Source of the DNA: Balaenoptera acutorostrata
Taxonomy: Eukaryota > Chordata > Mammalia > Artiodactyla > Balaenopteridae
Direction: 5' to 3'
Length of the DNA: 64,000 bases
Assembly: GCF_949987535.1 (NCBI RefSeq)
Contig: NC_080079.1
Span: 4,017,001-4,081,000 of the forward strand
In this document: piece by piece, positions 45,827-57,945 of the stretch
Position numbering within the stretch: the stretch's first letter is position 1
Layout: each line of letters opens with the position of its first letter
Notes under the pieces: generated by a model
What the model was told of the DNA's origin: nothing
What the model saw: the letters and a program-made list of their open reading frames with translations, nothing else
The model's database searches: none
Made by a program: the position numbers and the translations under genes

Positions 45827-46560
45827 AAAACTGCAGTGGATACCACTTCACACCCTTCACACAGAACGACTATTATCAAAAAAGTAAAAAATCAAAAATG
45901 GAAAATCGCAAGTTTGACCAGGATGGAAAGAAATTGGACCCCTGGCACATTGCCGGTGGGAACGTAAGGTGGTGCAGCCACTGCGAGAAACAGGATGCTG
46001 GTTCCTTGGAACGTTAAACAGAGAATGACCACATGATCCAGGAATCCCACTCCCAGGTGTGCACTCGGGGTCCAGAGCAGCCTAATTCCCAACAATCAGA
46101 AGATGAAACAACCTATGTGCCCCTCAACTGATGAATGGATAAATATATGTGGTGTATGCATACAATGGAATAGTATTCAGTCATAAAAAGGAGTGAAATT
46201 ATGATACATGTTAAACCATAGAAGGACCTGGAAAACACTGTGCTAAGATGGGATGAGCCAGAATCAAAAGTACTGATATTATGTGATTCCACTTGTGTGA
46301 GTTCCCTAGAATAAGCAAATTCACAGAAACAGAAAGGAGAATGCTGTTCCCAGGGACTGGGGGAGGGGAAAAATGGGGACTTAGTGTTTGATGAGAACAG
46401 AGTTTCAGTGGGGGGATGAGGAAGAAGTCCTGTAAATAGCGGTGATGGTCATGCGACATTGTGAATGCACTTAATGCCACTGGATTGTACACTTAACATG
46501 GTTAAAATGGGAAATTTTATGTTATGTTTATATTTTACCATAATAAGATATTTTTTTAAA
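45827..46560 (+). mobile_element. Old L1M fragment, right part (ORF2 end and 3' UTR)
   Basis: 'ggataccacttcacaccctt', 'cacattgccggtgggaacgt', 'tgatccaggaatcccactcc', 'ctcaactgatgaatggataa' and 'gtacacttaacatggttaaa' give the full order of an old L1 end on the sense strand. Frames are broken. Confidence 0.75.
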
Positions 46561-48289
46561 TGCAAGGGTGATAGACATGGCAAAGTGTATGACAAAGAGC
46601 TGACAAAAGGACCTTATCACTCATTCAGACCCCGTCTTTCTTGGCCTTAACTTTTGCCTTTTTGCTGGTCCCACTTGCAAGCCTAGAAACATCTTAAAGT
46701 GTCTCCAATTCAAAGGAGGTAAAGTTCTTGTGGAAACAACGCCACCAGTCCAAACACTGGAAGAGGCTGTGACCCTATGTCCTGTAGAGGTGGGGACTTA
46801 CAGGGGTCTCCTCCCCAAATCAGCAGGACGTACGTTTGGAATAAACACGCCTCCCTGGAGGAAACATAGCTGTCTGTATCCTCTTAGACGCGCTGGGACA
46901 GGCACTTACTTACAAGCCCGGGGATATTTTAGGCTAAGTATTTTCTTAGATTTTCTTAGTTATTAGGCATCACCATCCCCTCTTACCTTACCCCCTAAAA
47001 ATAGATATACAAGTATTACCGATTTAAAATCAGCTACTAGAAATGCAGTCTGAAACAAATGAAGTAGAATTGCCCTCCCATTCTGAGACTTACAGAAGAG
47101 GGAAATGGCAACAAAAATCATGTGAAACATACACACTAGATCAGTTGAACCAAAGTGGCCAGATTCTATACAGTTTGTCTGGGTAAGGTTTATCTGGTTT
47201 TCTATGAAATATTCCCTTTTCCTGGAGACACAATTATGGCTATAAAATCATTTACTGGCCTCTGTTCAGGGCCTCTCCAATCTCGCATCATAGTTTATGA
47301 AGTGCCGTGAAAAGCACTGAGAAGCGCTTCTCTGATTGGTAGAGGCCAGTTTAGCTCAATCCCATCCTAAAGTGTAGGGTACACTATGCTTTTGGAAATC
47401 CTTTTAGCATATTTTTCTATTTGGCCATTAGGCCCAGTGGTCATTGTAGCCCTTCCCAGTAAATGAAACAGTTCACATTTTAGTCACTCCCTATGAGGAT
47501 GAAAAGGGTCCTCCCAGGACATCCAGGAAGGGAAGGGTCTGCAGTGGAAATGCCAGGCTGCCTTGGTCGTGTTTGCTTGCTCGTTTTGCAGATGCGGACC
47601 CTGTGTTATCCTGCTCTCCTTCCCCACCGATGTCCACTGCTGTGCAGCCCTGGCTGATGGACATCCTTTCTCAGAATCAGTTCTGGGTTTTCATATTTAA
47701 AGACAATTTCACCACCCTCCATCCTCCTCCTCCTCTCAGCCTCCTCCCGGCTCCACCCCTTTTCTGAGCCAGTCACCAAGTGCATTTGCCTCCTTTGGCC
47801 AAGTTTCTGGCACCTGCATTTCTTTCCCTGGATGATACACATCCACTCACTGTGGCCCTTTGAGCTCCTACCTGCAGGTCATCTCTCCGTGCGCCAAGGA
47901 TTATCGCCTTCAATAGCACCCTGGGCTGCCCACGGCCTGCCATTCCACCATTGTCCTCCTGAGCTTGGTCTTCACATCCATCCACTGACAAGCCCAACAC
48001 TGCTTCTCTGCATTTCCTCTTCTCCATTGTGAGGGTTACTCTCCAGGTTGTGGTCACTCTGTGGACCTCCAAGTAACATCTTCCATCTCTGCTTTCTTCT
48101 CACTGCTTTACTTACCTGAAACAGTTCTCATCCTCACATGCAACCCTCTAGATCTTTTTCTCTACTTCCCAACCCAAGTGGAATAGCATCTCTCCCAGGG
48201 AGCGCTCCACCTCTTACCCCCTCTAATACTTACTGTCTACACTGCTCTTTTGACATCAGTGCATGGGAAAGCAGTTAAAACTCCACGGC
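46561..48289. other. No gene recognised; possible L2 body toward the right
   Basis: Short frames only. From about 47,900 the sequence ('gaaacagttctcatcctcac', 'cactgctcttttgacatcag') may be worn L2 leading into the clear L2 end. Confidence 0.35.
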
Positions 48290-48425
48290 AAGTAAGAGGC
48301 TTTCTTTCCTCCACTAGACTATAAACATTTAGAAGGAAGGGATTGTGCAGCAGCTCCCATCAATTTCCACCCAGGATTTAGCACAATGCCGTACCTTCTG
48401 CAAATTCTCAATAAACACAAGTTAA
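48290..48425 (+). mobile_element. L2 LINE 3' end
   Basis: 'tcctccactagactataaac', 'aggaagggattgtgcagcag', 'gatttagcacaatgccgtac' and 'ttctcaataaacacaagtta' follow the L2 3' consensus in order on the plus strand, including the near-terminal AATAAA. Confidence 0.75.
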
Positions 48426-49390
48426 CTGAGTATGAAAATCTGGCATTGTCTGCAGGACAACATAATTGCTCCTACTGGATTTGTCTTCCACTAGACTTTC
48501 TAGACATAATAAACAAAGGTGGGTTTCCAACCACTTTCTGCCACTCTCAGGGTGTCCATAGTTGAAATTAGCTCCGGAGCCCCAGAGTCATGAAGACATT
48601 CGTGGGCCCAGGGGTAGCCTGAGTAGGTAGCCCTGCTTAAACGTGCGAATGCACGGCAAGGTGCTTTTTCCTCTTCATGCCATGTAATGCTTGATTTTAC
48701 CTCCCTGTGTAAAAGCCTTGGCAAAGCCAAGGATCCATTTCTGGTTTTCAAACAACCCCTAGCACAAGCTAATGAAAGAATTGGCATTTGTAGAGCTGCT
48801 ACTATGAACTAAAGCAGGCATAGCCACCAAAGAGTCAGATATAGAAAAGCAGTGATAAAGGTCTGGCCGGAGGAGAGCAGAGGAAGTTCTCAGCATGGGA
48901 ATAGAACTTATGAGCCTGGGAGACATTCCAAGCCCCGTCCCAGCTCCTGAGGGAAGATAGGGAGACCTGTGTAGGCCCTTCTTCTGAACACTGATAGAGT
49001 GCCTGGAACGGAGCCAGGAAAGTCCCCCGTGACGGGCTCCTGGAAGGGGGCGTCAATCAAGCTGTAGGCAGAGGATGGAGAAGTCTGGCTCCCTCCCTTC
49101 AAATACCAAGTAATAGTGAAATAAAAATAAACAAGAGGGGTAGTATACATGTATATTATCCAAAAATGTAATAGTATAATGTATTAGGTGAGCACAGAAA
49201 ATTTACATGACGCAGGGTACTTTCTCAACATAATAAAAGTATCTTACATCAAATACGTTTTCTGTACTTATCTGTTAATAATTTGCTTTATCATATTGTT
49301 GGATAATTAGGATAGAGTTACACAAAGTATTCTCTCATATTTTTTTCATTGTTCCTTAAATCTGATTATATCTAACTTATCAGTTCTTTT
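48426..49390. other. No gene or repeat recognised
   Basis: Unclassified sequence with short frames. The right part becomes AT-rich toward an L1 stub. Confidence 0.3.
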
Positions 49391-49458
49391 TTTTTAAATT
49401 GAAGTATAGTTGATTTACAATATTGTGTTAGTTTCAGGTATATATATTTATATTTTGG
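49391..49458 (-). mobile_element. Short L1 3' stub
   Basis: The plus strand reads poly-T, then 'aaattgaagtatagttgatt' and 'acaatattgtgttagtttca', which is the reversed L1 3' terminus. Imperfect repeats 'cttatca(g/a)tt' just outside (near 49,377 and 49,461) suggest a very short 5'-truncated insertion. Confidence 0.6.
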
Positions 49459-51221
49459 CCTTATCAATTACTTTAGTGAATGATTTATCTAGGTTCTTCA
49501 ATTTTTCCTTTAAAGAATTGGCTAGATATATATTTCAATTTTGTTACTTTCTTCCAGTTCCTTAATTTCTCTAATTTTCTAATTCCTTATCAGCTCCTGT
49601 TATCATTATTTATTATATCCTTCTACTTTCCTCAGATAACAGCTTATTGAATTCTTATTCCTAATTAATTAACTCTTAAGAAAATTCGTCTAGTTCTAAT
49701 AGGAAAGAAGGCATAATTTGTCCTCTCTAAGTGTAGCTTTGGACATATCTGATATTTCTTAGGCAGTGGCACCCTCACTATAATCATGTTTTATACAGTC
49801 CACAATTTTATTGACCAATGAGATGTTTTAGAGATATTCTTTTTTCTTTCTTTTTTTATTTTAATTTTCTGGTTGGTACTTTTCACTGGGCACACAGAAA
49901 AATGATTGAAGTTTTTCCACTTTGGGCAATGATTAAAGATCATTTTTGCAAGTGTTCCATGGCAATGAATTCTCATTCAGAGTAGAGTTTGATATATGTA
50001 TTTTTTGATACATATCTTTATTAATTGTCATGTTTAATTCTTTTTATTCTTTTTTTTCTGCTCTCTTTGCTCAGCAAGACAAGTGTTAATGCTTGTAGCT
50101 TTGAATTCAATTTGACTGCATATCTTTTTGCTCATATTTACCTGTTATATATGCTTGACTCAGAAGGATTCAAAACTGAAGAACAGGTAAATTTATTTGA
50201 GAAATGTTTTTAATCTGCATATAGTTGTTATTTTGTTCCAATCTGAGAGTATTTTTCTTTTCATAGGTGTATTTACATTTATTTTTCACCTTTTTTAGTG
50301 GTCTTTCTCCTGCTTCCTTGATTTTGTTTTGTTTTGTTACTGTTGTTACTGTTGGTATAAGGTCTAGGCCTTTTTAGTTTTTTGTTTTGCTTGCTCTAGA
50401 TACCTGTGAGATATGCCATAGCTTTAATTTTAGTAGCGAACTGAAATAACTTGCTAAAACCTATATTTCTCAATTTTTTTGAGGTCATTAATGAAACATC
50501 TAACATCTCTGCAGTACTGAGGGGTGGCCACTGCACATTCACACTTTATCCCCCATCTGCCCAGTTCACATTTCAGGTGCATTGAGAAACTCTAGGGTTT
50601 TTGTGTCTAACTTTTGTAGTTGCATCATCATGAGTGTATATTATGTAGTTTTCCTCTCAAGAATCACAATATTTAAATTTGAATTATAATCCTAGTAACA
50701 AGAGTGAGTAACGTTTGATTTTGTATTTTTAGAGACTCAGTTACTCTTACTGGTCCCTTCACACTATGGCTAACTCCATTTAGGAGTTTTTGACTTTATT
50801 CATGGAATAAGATTAGCTCTTCTGGTCACATTTTCTGAACCATTGACTCTGTAAATATTTATTGAATCAATAATTAATTTATCTACCCCATGAGTTCACA
50901 CACATTTAAGGGTTTTTCTCTTTTTTTCATACATAAACAATTGTATGACTGGGTTTTAAGTTTGGGACCCATAGGCTATTCTTTCTGGAAACACCAAGTA
51001 TGTCCCTCCATTGTCCACTGGCATTTAATTAGGATGAGAGTCCTAAGGCCAGCCTGCTCTTTTTGTGCTTTATTTGAGGGCTTTTTTTCCTGTTGTCTCT
51101 TTTGTAGGTGACGTGATTTTTTTCTCTCTCTCTAGGTGTTTAGTGTTTCTTCTGAACTTCAAGTTTGTTAACTTGATGGTGTCTCTGAGTCAATCGCTTT
51201 TTTCCAATTTCTCCTATTACA
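49459..51221 (-). mobile_element. L1M-type LINE, left part, split by the young L1
   Basis: Reversed old L1 sequence includes 'tttagtgaatgatttatcta', 'tgatatttcttaggcagtgg' and 'tcagcaagacaagtgttaat'. It is cut at 51,222-51,238 by the full-length L1 and appears to continue from 58,791. Confidence 0.5.
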
Positions 51222-51238
51222 CCCAAGTGAGCATTTTT
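51222..51238. repeat. Left 17-bp target-site duplication
   Basis: 'cccaagtgagcattttt' is identical to 58,774-58,790. The pre-insertion site would have read 'gagcatttttaatcatc', giving a first-strand nick at TTTTT/AA, the L1 endonuclease preference. The five final Ts merge with the poly(A) tail of the insert. Confidence 0.95.
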
Positions 51239-51267
51239 TTTTTTTTTTCCACACACACACACTGTAT

Positions 51268-51273
51268 TTTATT
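51268..51273 (-). terminator. AATAAA poly(A) signal used by the transduced transcript
   Basis: AATAAA on the minus strand ends 19 nt before the poly(A) tail, with a GT repeat between. This spacing is typical of a working mammalian polyadenylation signal. Confidence 0.85.
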
Positions 51274-51920
51274 TTTACAAGAGATAGATAGACTGACACC
51301 AAGCATTGTACATGGATGACCACAACAAAAGCAACAATGATTGCAATTACCAAACATGAAACACACTTATACTATGTCATAACATTGACATTCAGTCCAG
51401 TAATCCTCCACTGTAACAGCTCCTTTACTTTCCAGTGAAAATTGATTTGTATATTCTTTTCCTCTGAGTCCTTGTGGAATTTTTTTTTTTTTAAATTCAG
51501 ACAGAAAGTCACAAAAATTATACTCATCCTCATCAGTTCACTCAGTCCCATGTAATTAATTTCTTTTTTTTCATCTTGATCTTTTGTTAGCACTTTTATG
51601 AGTTCATCAGTTTTTCATTAGAGTTCTGAAAATGCTTATTCATTCAGTTCAGCAGTACAGTCAGTTACCAGAAACCTGTACTTGTCAGAGTCTTTTCCAT
51701 GAATTTCTTGAAGATGAAACTCTTTTATAGGAACATATTTGCAAAATCATCAGAGTACACCCAGAACTGTCTGTAAATGACAAAAGACTTAAAAATGACC
51801 ATGGTTAAAGATTTGATGAAAGTTCATAATAATGCAGTTGACAAGAAAATTAGTTATTTCTGAGATATACATTTTAAAGTAATAACTAGGATTATTACTT
51901 ATAACATTATACCAGAACAT

Positions 51921-52788
51921 ATAAGATTTTTAGACGTTTCCTGTAATGTCTGAAACATTTATATTAACATATTTCCATACATATTTCCATACAAATACAA
52001 ATATAAGATTTTTAGAAATTTCATGTAATGTCTGAAACATTTATATTAACATATTTCCATACATATTTCCATACAAATACAAATATAAGATTTTTAGAAA
52101 TTTCATGTAATGTCTGAAACATTTATATTAACATATTTCCATACATATTTCCATACAAATACAAATATAAGATTTTTAGAAATTTCATGTAATGTCTGAA
52201 ACATTTATATTAACATATTTCCATACATATTTCCATACAAATACAAATATAAGATTTTTAGAAATTTCATGTAATGTCTGAAACATTTATATTAACATAT
52301 TTCCATACCAATACAAATATAAGATTTTTAGAAATTTCATGTAATGTCTGAAACATTTATATTAACATATTTCCATACATATTTCCATACAAATACAAAT
52401 ATAAGATTTTTAGAAATTTCATGTAATGTCTGAAACATTTATATTAACATATCTCCATACATATTTCCATACAAATACAAATATAAGATTTTTAGAAATT
52501 TCATGTAATGTCTGAAACATTTATATTAACATATCTCCATACATATTTCCATACAAATACAAATATAAGATTTTTAGAAATTTCATGTAATGTCTGAAAC
52601 ATTTATATTAACATATTTCCATACATATTTCCATACAAATACAAATATAAGATTTTTAGAAATTTCATGTACTGTCTGAAACATTTATATTAACATATTT
52701 CCATACATATTTCCATACAAATACAAATATAAGATTTTTAGAAATTTCATGTAATGTCTGAAACATTTATATTAACATATTTCCATAC
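51921..52788. repeat. 82-bp minisatellite, about 10.7 copies
   Basis: Units begin with 'ataagatttttaga' at 51,921, 52,003, 52,085, 52,167, 52,249, 52,319, 52,401, 52,483, 52,565, 52,647 and a partial at 52,729. All are 82 bp except the fifth, which is 70 bp after losing one of two internal 'atttccatacat' words. Copies are nearly identical. The first (distal to the L1) is the most different ('gacgtttcctg'), and 52,401 and 52,483 share an 'atctcc' variant, showing spread by duplication of neighbouring units. Confidence 0.97.
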
Positions 52789-52814
52789 AGATAACCCAAT
52801 GAAAGTTTAGTATT

Positions 52815-53023
52815 AGTTGTTTTGTTTGTTTTTTTATACTGCAGGTTCTTATTAGGCATCAGTTTTATACACATCAGTGTATACATGTCAATCCCAATCG
52901 CCCAATTCAGCACATCACCATCCCCACCTCATCGCAGTTTTCCCCCCTTGGTGTCCATATGTCCATTCTCTACATCTGTGTCTCAACTTCTGCCCTGCAA
53001 ACTGGCTCATCTGTACCATTTTT
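52815..53023 (-). other. L1 3' UTR with altered A-rich end
   Basis: From the ORF2 stop to the A-rich end. The minus strand reads 'ctaataagaacctgcagtat' and then an A-run broken by Cs ('aaacaaacaaaacaa'). Related L1s usually have AATAAA-like words here. Their loss would weaken the internal polyadenylation site and favour read-through. Confidence 0.7.
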
Positions 53024-56000
53024 CTACGTTCCACATACATGCATTAACATACGATATTTGTTTTTCTCTTTCTGACTTACTTCACTCTGTATGACAGTCT
53101 CTAGATCCATCCACTTCTCAACAAATGACTCAATTTCGTTCCTTTTTATGGCTGAATAATATTCCATCGTATATATGTACCACAACTTCTTTATCCATTC
53201 GTCTGTTGATGGGCATTTAGGTTGCTTCCATGACCTGGCTATTGTAAATAGTGCTGCAATGAACATTCGGGTGCACGTGTCTTTTTGAATTACGGTTTTC
53301 TCTGGGTATATGCCCAGTAGTGGGATTGCTGGGTCATATGGTAATTCTATTTTTAGTTTTTTAAGGAACCTCCATATTGTTCTCCATAGTGGCTGTATCA
53401 ATTTACATTCCCACCAACAGTGCAAGAGGGTTCCCTTTTCTCCACACCCTCTCCAGCATTTGTTGTTTGTAGATTTTCTGATGATGCCCATTCTAACAGG
53501 AGTGAGGTGATACCTCATTGTAGTTTTGATTTGCATTTCTCTAATAATTAGTGATGTTGAGCATCTTTTCATGTGCTTCGTGGCCGTCTGTATGTCTTCT
53601 TTGGAGAAATGTCTATTTAGGTCTTCTGCCCATTTTTGGATTGGGGTGTTTGTTTCTTTGATATTGAGCTGAATGAGCTGTTTATATATTTTGGAGATTA
53701 ATCCTTTGTCCGTTGATTCATTTGCAAATATTTTCTCCCATTCTGAGGGTTGTCTTTTCGTCTTCTTTATGGTTTCCTTTGCTGTGCAAAAGCTTTGAAG
53801 TTTCATTAGGTCCCACTTGTTTATTTTTGTTTTTATTTCCATTACTCTAGGAGGTGGATCGAAAAAGATCTTGCTGTGATTTATGTCAAAGAGTGTTCTT
53901 CCTATGTTTTCCTCTAAGAGTTTTATAGTGTCCAGTCTTATATTTAGGTCTCTAATCCATTTTGAGTTTATTTTTGTGTATGGTGTTAGGGAGTATTCTA
54001 ATTTCATTCTTTTACATGTGGCTGTCCAGTTTTCCCAGCACCACTTATTGAAGAGACTGTCTTTTCTCCATTGTATATCTTTGCCTCCTTTGTCATAGAT
54101 TAGTTGACCATAGGTGCGTGGGTTAATCTCTGGGCTTTCTATCTTGTTCCATTGATCTATGTTTCTGTTTTTGTGCCAGTACCATATTGTCTTGATTACT
54201 GTAGCTTTGTAGTATAGTCTGAAGTCAGGGAGTCTGATTCCTCCAGCTCCATTTTTTTGCCTCAAGACTGCTTTGGCTATTCGGGGTCTTTTGTGTCTCC
54301 ATACAAATTTTAAGATGATTTGTTCTAGCTCCGTAAAAAATGCCATTGGTAATTTGATAGGGATTGCATTGAATCTGTAGATTGCTTTGGGTAGTATACT
54401 CATTTTCACAATGTTGATTCTTCCAATCCAAGAACATGGTATATCTCTCCATCTGTTGGTATCATCTTTAATTTCTTTCATCAGTGTCTTATAGTTTTCT
54501 GCATACAGGTCTTTTGTCTCCCTAGGTAGGTTTATTCCTAGGTATTTTATTCTTTTTGTTGCAATGGTAAATGGGAGTGTTTCCATAATTTCTCTTTCAG
54601 ATTTTTCATCATTAGTGTATAGGAATGCAAGAGATTTCTGTGCATTAATTTTGTAACCTGCAACTTTACCATATTCATTAATTAGCTCTAGCAGTTTTCT
54701 GGTGGCAGTTTTAGGATTCTCTATGTATAGTATCATGTCATCCGCAAACAGTGACAGTTTTACTTCTTCTTTTCCAATTTGTATTCCTTTTATTTCTTTT
54801 TCTTCTCTGATTGCCGTGGCTAGGACTTCCAGAACTATGTTGAATAATAGTGGTGAGAGTGGACATCCTTGTCTCGTTCCTGATCTTAGAGGAAATGCTT
54901 TCAGTTTTTCACCATTGAGAATGATGTTTGCTGTGGGTTTGTCATATATGGCCTTTATTATGTTGAGGTAGGTTCCCTCTATGCCCACTTTCTGGAGAGT
55001 TTTTATCAGAAATGGGTGTTGAATTTTGTCAAAAGCTTTTTCTGCATCTATTGAGATGATCATATGGTTTTTCTTCTTCAATTTGTTAATATGGTGTATC
55101 ACATTGATTGATTTGCGTATATTGAAGAATCCTTGCATCCCTGGGATAAATCCCACTTGATCGTGGTGTATGATCCTTTTAATGTGTTGTTGGATTCTGT
55201 TTGCTAGTATTTTGTTGAGGATTTTTGCATCTATATTCATCAGTGATATTGGTCTGTAATTTTCTTTTTTTGTAGTGTCTTTGTCTGGTTTTGGTATCAG
55301 GGTGATGGTGGCCTCATAGAATGAGTTTGGGAGAGTTCCTTCCTCTGCAATTTTTTGGAAGAGTTTGAGAAGGATGGGTGTTAGCTCTTCTCTAAATGTT
55401 TGATAGAATTCACCTGTGAAGCCATCTGGTCCTGGACTTTTGTTTGTTGGAAGATTTTTAATCACAGTTTCAATTTCATTACTTGTGATTGGTCTGTTCA
55501 TATTTTCTGTTTCTTCCTGGTTCAGTCTTGGAAGGTTATACCTTTCTAAGAATTTGTCCATTTCTTCCAGGTTGTCCATTTTATTGGCATAAAGTTGCTT
55601 GTAGTAGTCTCTTAGGATGTTTTGTATTTCTGCGGTGTCTGTTGTAACTTCTCCTTTTTCATTTCTGATTTTATTGATTTGAGTCCTCTCCCTCTTTTTC
55701 TTGATGAGTCTGGCTAATGGCTTATCAATTTTGTTTATCTTCTCAAAGAACCAACTTTTAGTTTTATTGATCTTTGCTATTGTTTTCTTTGTTTCTATTT
55801 CATTTATTTCTGCTCTGATCTTTATGATTTCTTTCCTTCTGCTAACTTTGGGTTTTGTTTGTTCTTCTTTCTCTAGTTTCTTTAGGTGTAAAGTTAGATT
55901 GTTTACTTGAGATTTTTCTTGTTTCTTGAGGTAGGCTTGTATAGCTATAAACTTCCCTCTTAGAACCGCTTTTGCTGCATCCCATAGGTTTTGGGTCGTC

Positions 56001-56842
56001 GTGTTTTCATTGTCATTTGTCTCTAGGTATTTTTTTATTTCCTGTTTGATTTCTTCAGTGATCTCTTGGTTATTTAGTAACGTATTGTTTAGCCTCCATG
56101 TGTTTGTCTTTTTTACGTTTTTTTCCCTGTAATTCATTTCTAATCTCATAGCGTTGTGGTCAGAAAAGATGCTTGATATGATTTCAATTTTCTTAAATTT
56201 ACTGAGGCTTGATTTGTGACCCAAGATGTGATCTATCCTGGAGAATGTTCCGTGTGCACTTGAGAAGAACGTGTAATCTGCCGTTTTTGGATGGAATGTC
56301 CTATATATATCAATTAAATCTATCTGGTCTATTGTGTCATTTAAAGCTTCTGTTTCCTTATTTATTTTCATTTTGGATGATCTGTCCATTGGTGTAAGTG
56401 AGGTGTTAAAGTCCCCCACTATTATTGTGTCACTGTCGATTTCCTCTTTTATAGCTGTTAGCAGTTGCCTTATGTATTGAGGTGCTCCTATGTTGGGTGC
56501 ATATACATTTATAATTGTTATATCTTCTTCTTGGATTGATCCCTGGATCATTATGTAGTGTCCTTCCTTGTCTCTTGTAACATTCTTTATTTTAAAGTCT
56601 ATTTTATCTGATATGAGTATAGCTACTCCAGCTTTCTTTTGATTTCCATTTGCATGGAATATCTTTTTCCATCCCCTCACTTTCAGTCTGTATGTGTCCC
56701 TAGGTCTGAAGTGGGTCTCTTGTAGACAGCATATATATGGGTCTTGTTTTTGTATCCATTCAGCCAGTCTATGTCTTTTGGTTGGGGCATTTAATCCATT
56801 CACGTTTAAGGTAATTATCGATATGTATGTTCCTATGACCAT
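53024..56842 (-). CDS. L1 ORF2 protein: endonuclease-reverse transcriptase, intact
   Basis: The 1,272-residue frame starts [18 protein letters not shown] and is open to the usual end; the human protein is 1,275. The apurinic-type endonuclease (about 1-235) keeps N13, E42, D144 and N146 (GDFN), D204 and H229 (SDHN), each exactly one position before its human counterpart. Reverse transcriptase (about 440-770) keeps D599 in SIDAEKAFD and the FADD pair D701/D702. The C-terminal knuckle C1129-C1133-H1141-C1146 is complete. The protein nicks target DNA at TTTT/AA and primes cDNA synthesis from its own mRNA. It would be translated from the bicistronic L1 transcript, 58 nt after ORF1, by inefficient reinitiation. 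No residue I checked is lost, so function is plausible but untested. Confidence 0.96.
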   Translation of the reverse strand: MVIGTYISIITLNVNGLNAPTKRHRLAEWIQKQDPYICCLQETHFRPRDTYRLKVRGWKKIFHANGNQKKAGVAILISDKIDFKIKNVTRDKEGHYIMIQGSIQEEDITIINVYAPNIGAPQYIRQLLTAIKEEIDSDTIIVGDFNTSLTPMDRSSKMKINKETEALNDTIDQIDLIDIYRTFHPKTADYTFFSSAHGTFSRIDHILGHKSSLSKFKKIEIISSIFSDHNAMRLEMNYREKNVKKTNTWRLNNTLLNNQEITEEIKQEIKKYLETNDNENTTTQNLWDAAKAVLRGKFIAIQAYLKKQEKSQVNNLTLHLKKLEKEEQTKPKVSRRKEIIKIRAEINEIETKKTIAKINKTKSWFFEKINKIDKPLARLIKKKRERTQINKIRNEKGEVTTDTAEIQNILRDYYKQLYANKMDNLEEMDKFLERYNLPRLNQEETENMNRPITSNEIETVIKNLPTNKSPGPDGFTGEFYQTFREELTPILLKLFQKIAEEGTLPNSFYEATITLIPKPDKDTTKKENYRPISLMNIDAKILNKILANRIQQHIKRIIHHDQVGFIPGMQGFFNIRKSINVIHHINKLKKKNHMIISIDAEKAFDKIQHPFLIKTLQKVGIEGTYLNIIKAIYDKPTANIILNGEKLKAFPLRSGTRQGCPLSPLLFNIVLEVLATAIREEKEIKGIQIGKEEVKLSLFADDMILYIENPKTATRKLLELINEYGKVAGYKINAQKSLAFLYTNDEKSEREIMETLPFTIATKRIKYLGINLPRETKDLYAENYKTLMKEIKDDTNRWRDIPCSWIGRINIVKMSILPKAIYRFNAIPIKLPMAFFTELEQIILKFVWRHKRPRIAKAVLRQKNGAGGIRLPDFRLYYKATVIKTIWYWHKNRNIDQWNKIESPEINPRTYGQLIYDKGGKDIQWRKDSLFNKWCWENWTATCKRMKLEYSLTPYTKINSKWIRDLNIRLDTIKLLEENIGRTLFDINHSKIFFDPPPRVMEIKTKINKWDLMKLQSFCTAKETIKKTKRQPSEWEKIFANESTDKGLISKIYKQLIQLNIKETNTPIQKWAEDLNRHFSKEDIQTATKHMKRCSTSLIIREMQIKTTMRYHLTPVRMGIIRKSTNNKCWRGCGEKGTLLHCWWECKLIQPLWRTIWRFLKKLKIELPYDPAIPLLGIYPEKTVIQKDTCTRMFIAALFTIARSWKQPKCPSTDEWIKKLWYIYTMEYYSAIKRNEIESFVEKWMDLETVIQSEVSQKEKNKYRMLMHVCGT

Positions 56843-56900
56843 TTTCTTAATTGTTTTGGTTTTGTTTTTGTAGGTCCTTTTCTTCTCTTGTGTTTCCCAC

Positions 56901-57806
56901 TTAGAGAAGTTCCTTTAGCATTTGTTGTAGAGCTGGTTTGGTGGTGCTGAATTCTCTTAGCTTTTGCTTGTCTGTAAAGCTTTTGATTTCTCCATCAAAT
57001 CTAAATGAGATCCTTGCTGGGTAGAGTAATCTTGGTTGTAGGTTCTTCCCTTTCATCACTTTAAGTATTTCATGCCACTCCCTTCTGGCTTGCAGAGTTT
57101 CTGCTGAGAAATCAGCTGTTAACCTTATGGGGGTTCCCTTGTATGTTATTTGTCGTTTTTCCCTTGCTGCTTTCAATAATTTTTCTTTGTCTTTAATTTT
57201 TGCCACTTTGATTACTATGTGTCTCGGCGTGTTTCTCCTTGGGTTTATTCTGTATGGGACTCTCTGCGCTTCCTGGACTTGGGTGGCTATTTCCTTTCCC
57301 ATGTTAGGGAAGTTTTCGATTATAATCTCTTCAAATATTTTCTCTGGTCCTTTCTCTCTCTCTTCTCCTTCTGGGACCCCTATAATGCGAATGTTGTTGC
57401 GTTTAATGTTGTCCCAGAGGTCTCTTAGGCTGTCTTCATTTCTTTTTATTCTTTTTTCTTTAGTCTGTTCCGCAGCAGTGAATTCCACCATTCTGTCTTC
57501 CAGGTCACTTATCCGTTCTTCTGCCTCAGTTATTCTGCTATTGATTCCTTCTAGTGTAGTTTTCATTTCAGTTATTGTATTGGTCATCTCTGTTTGTTTG
57601 TTCTTTAATTCTTCTAGGTCTTTGTTAATCATTTCTTGCATCTTCTCAATCTTTGCCTCCATTCTTATTCCGAGGTCCTGGATCATCTTCACTATCATTA
57701 TTCTGAATTCTTTTTCTGGAAGGTTGCCTATCTCCACTTCATTTAATTGTTTTTCTGGGGTTTTTTCTTGTTCCTTCATCTGGTACATAGCCCTCTGCCT
57801 TTTCAT
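56901..57806 (-). CDS. L1 ORF1 protein: trimeric RNA-binding chaperone, intact
   Basis: The 301-residue frame begins MKRQRAMYQ, the usual start in artiodactyl L1s, and ends [10 protein letters not shown] charged N-terminus is followed by a heptad-rich coiled coil at about 45-135, an RNA-recognition domain at about 138-220 ([18 protein letters not shown]) and a C-terminal domain with [16 protein letters not shown] at about 229-244, a strongly conserved L1 block. Human ORF1p is 338 residues; the shorter coiled coil and missing C-terminal tail explain the difference. The protein coats L1 RNA and forms the ribonucleoprotein in cis. It lies about 970 bp from the 5' end and 58 nt before ORF2. Confidence 0.95.
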   Translation of the reverse strand: MKRQRAMYQMKEQEKTPEKQLNEVEIGNLPEKEFRIMIVKMIQDLGIRMEAKIEKMQEMINKDLEELKNKQTEMTNTITEMKTTLEGINSRITEAEERISDLEDRMVEFTAAEQTKEKRIKRNEDSLRDLWDNIKRNNIRIIGVPEGEEREKGPEKIFEEIIIENFPNMGKEIATQVQEAQRVPYRINPRRNTPRHIVIKVAKIKDKEKLLKAAREKRQITYKGTPIRLTADFSAETLQARREWHEILKVMKGKNLQPRLLYPARISFRFDGEIKSFTDKQKLREFSTTKPALQQMLKELL

Positions 57807-57945
57807 CTTCTCTGTCTTTCTGTAACTGTGGTTTTTGGTCCACAGGCTGCAGGATTGTAGTTTTTCTTGCTTCTGTTGTCTGCCCTCTGGTGGTTGAGGC
57901 TATCTAAGAGGCTTGATGGGGGGCTCTGGTGGTGGGTAGAGCTGA

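Larger units (their letters stand above)
51249..52814 (-). mobile_element. 3'-transduced non-L1 segment
   Basis: Between the L1's own A-rich end and the final poly(A), this segment shows no L1 homology that I can see and no resemblance to the other L1 3' ends in the window. It consists of an 82-bp minisatellite next to the L1 and about 670 bp of single-copy-looking sequence that ends with AATAAA and a GT-rich stretch before the tail. On the minus strand 'cttttgtcatttacag' near 51,770-51,785 looks like a splice acceptor, so the captured DNA could include a terminal exon; that is speculative. An alternative is that this is the regular 3' UTR of an L1 subfamily. Confidence 0.75.

Noticed and set aside
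51372..51593. 73-codon minus-strand frame in the transduced segment
   Set aside because: It is Lys-rich low-complexity translation around an A-run, and I recognise no protein family. It is too short to support as a gene.
51921..52788. CRISPR-like regular repeat array
   Set aside because: The 82-bp units are directly adjacent with no variable spacers, and the context is a mammalian retroelement.
57127..57825. 232-codon plus-strand open frame
   Set aside because: It is the antisense shadow of intact L1 ORF1.
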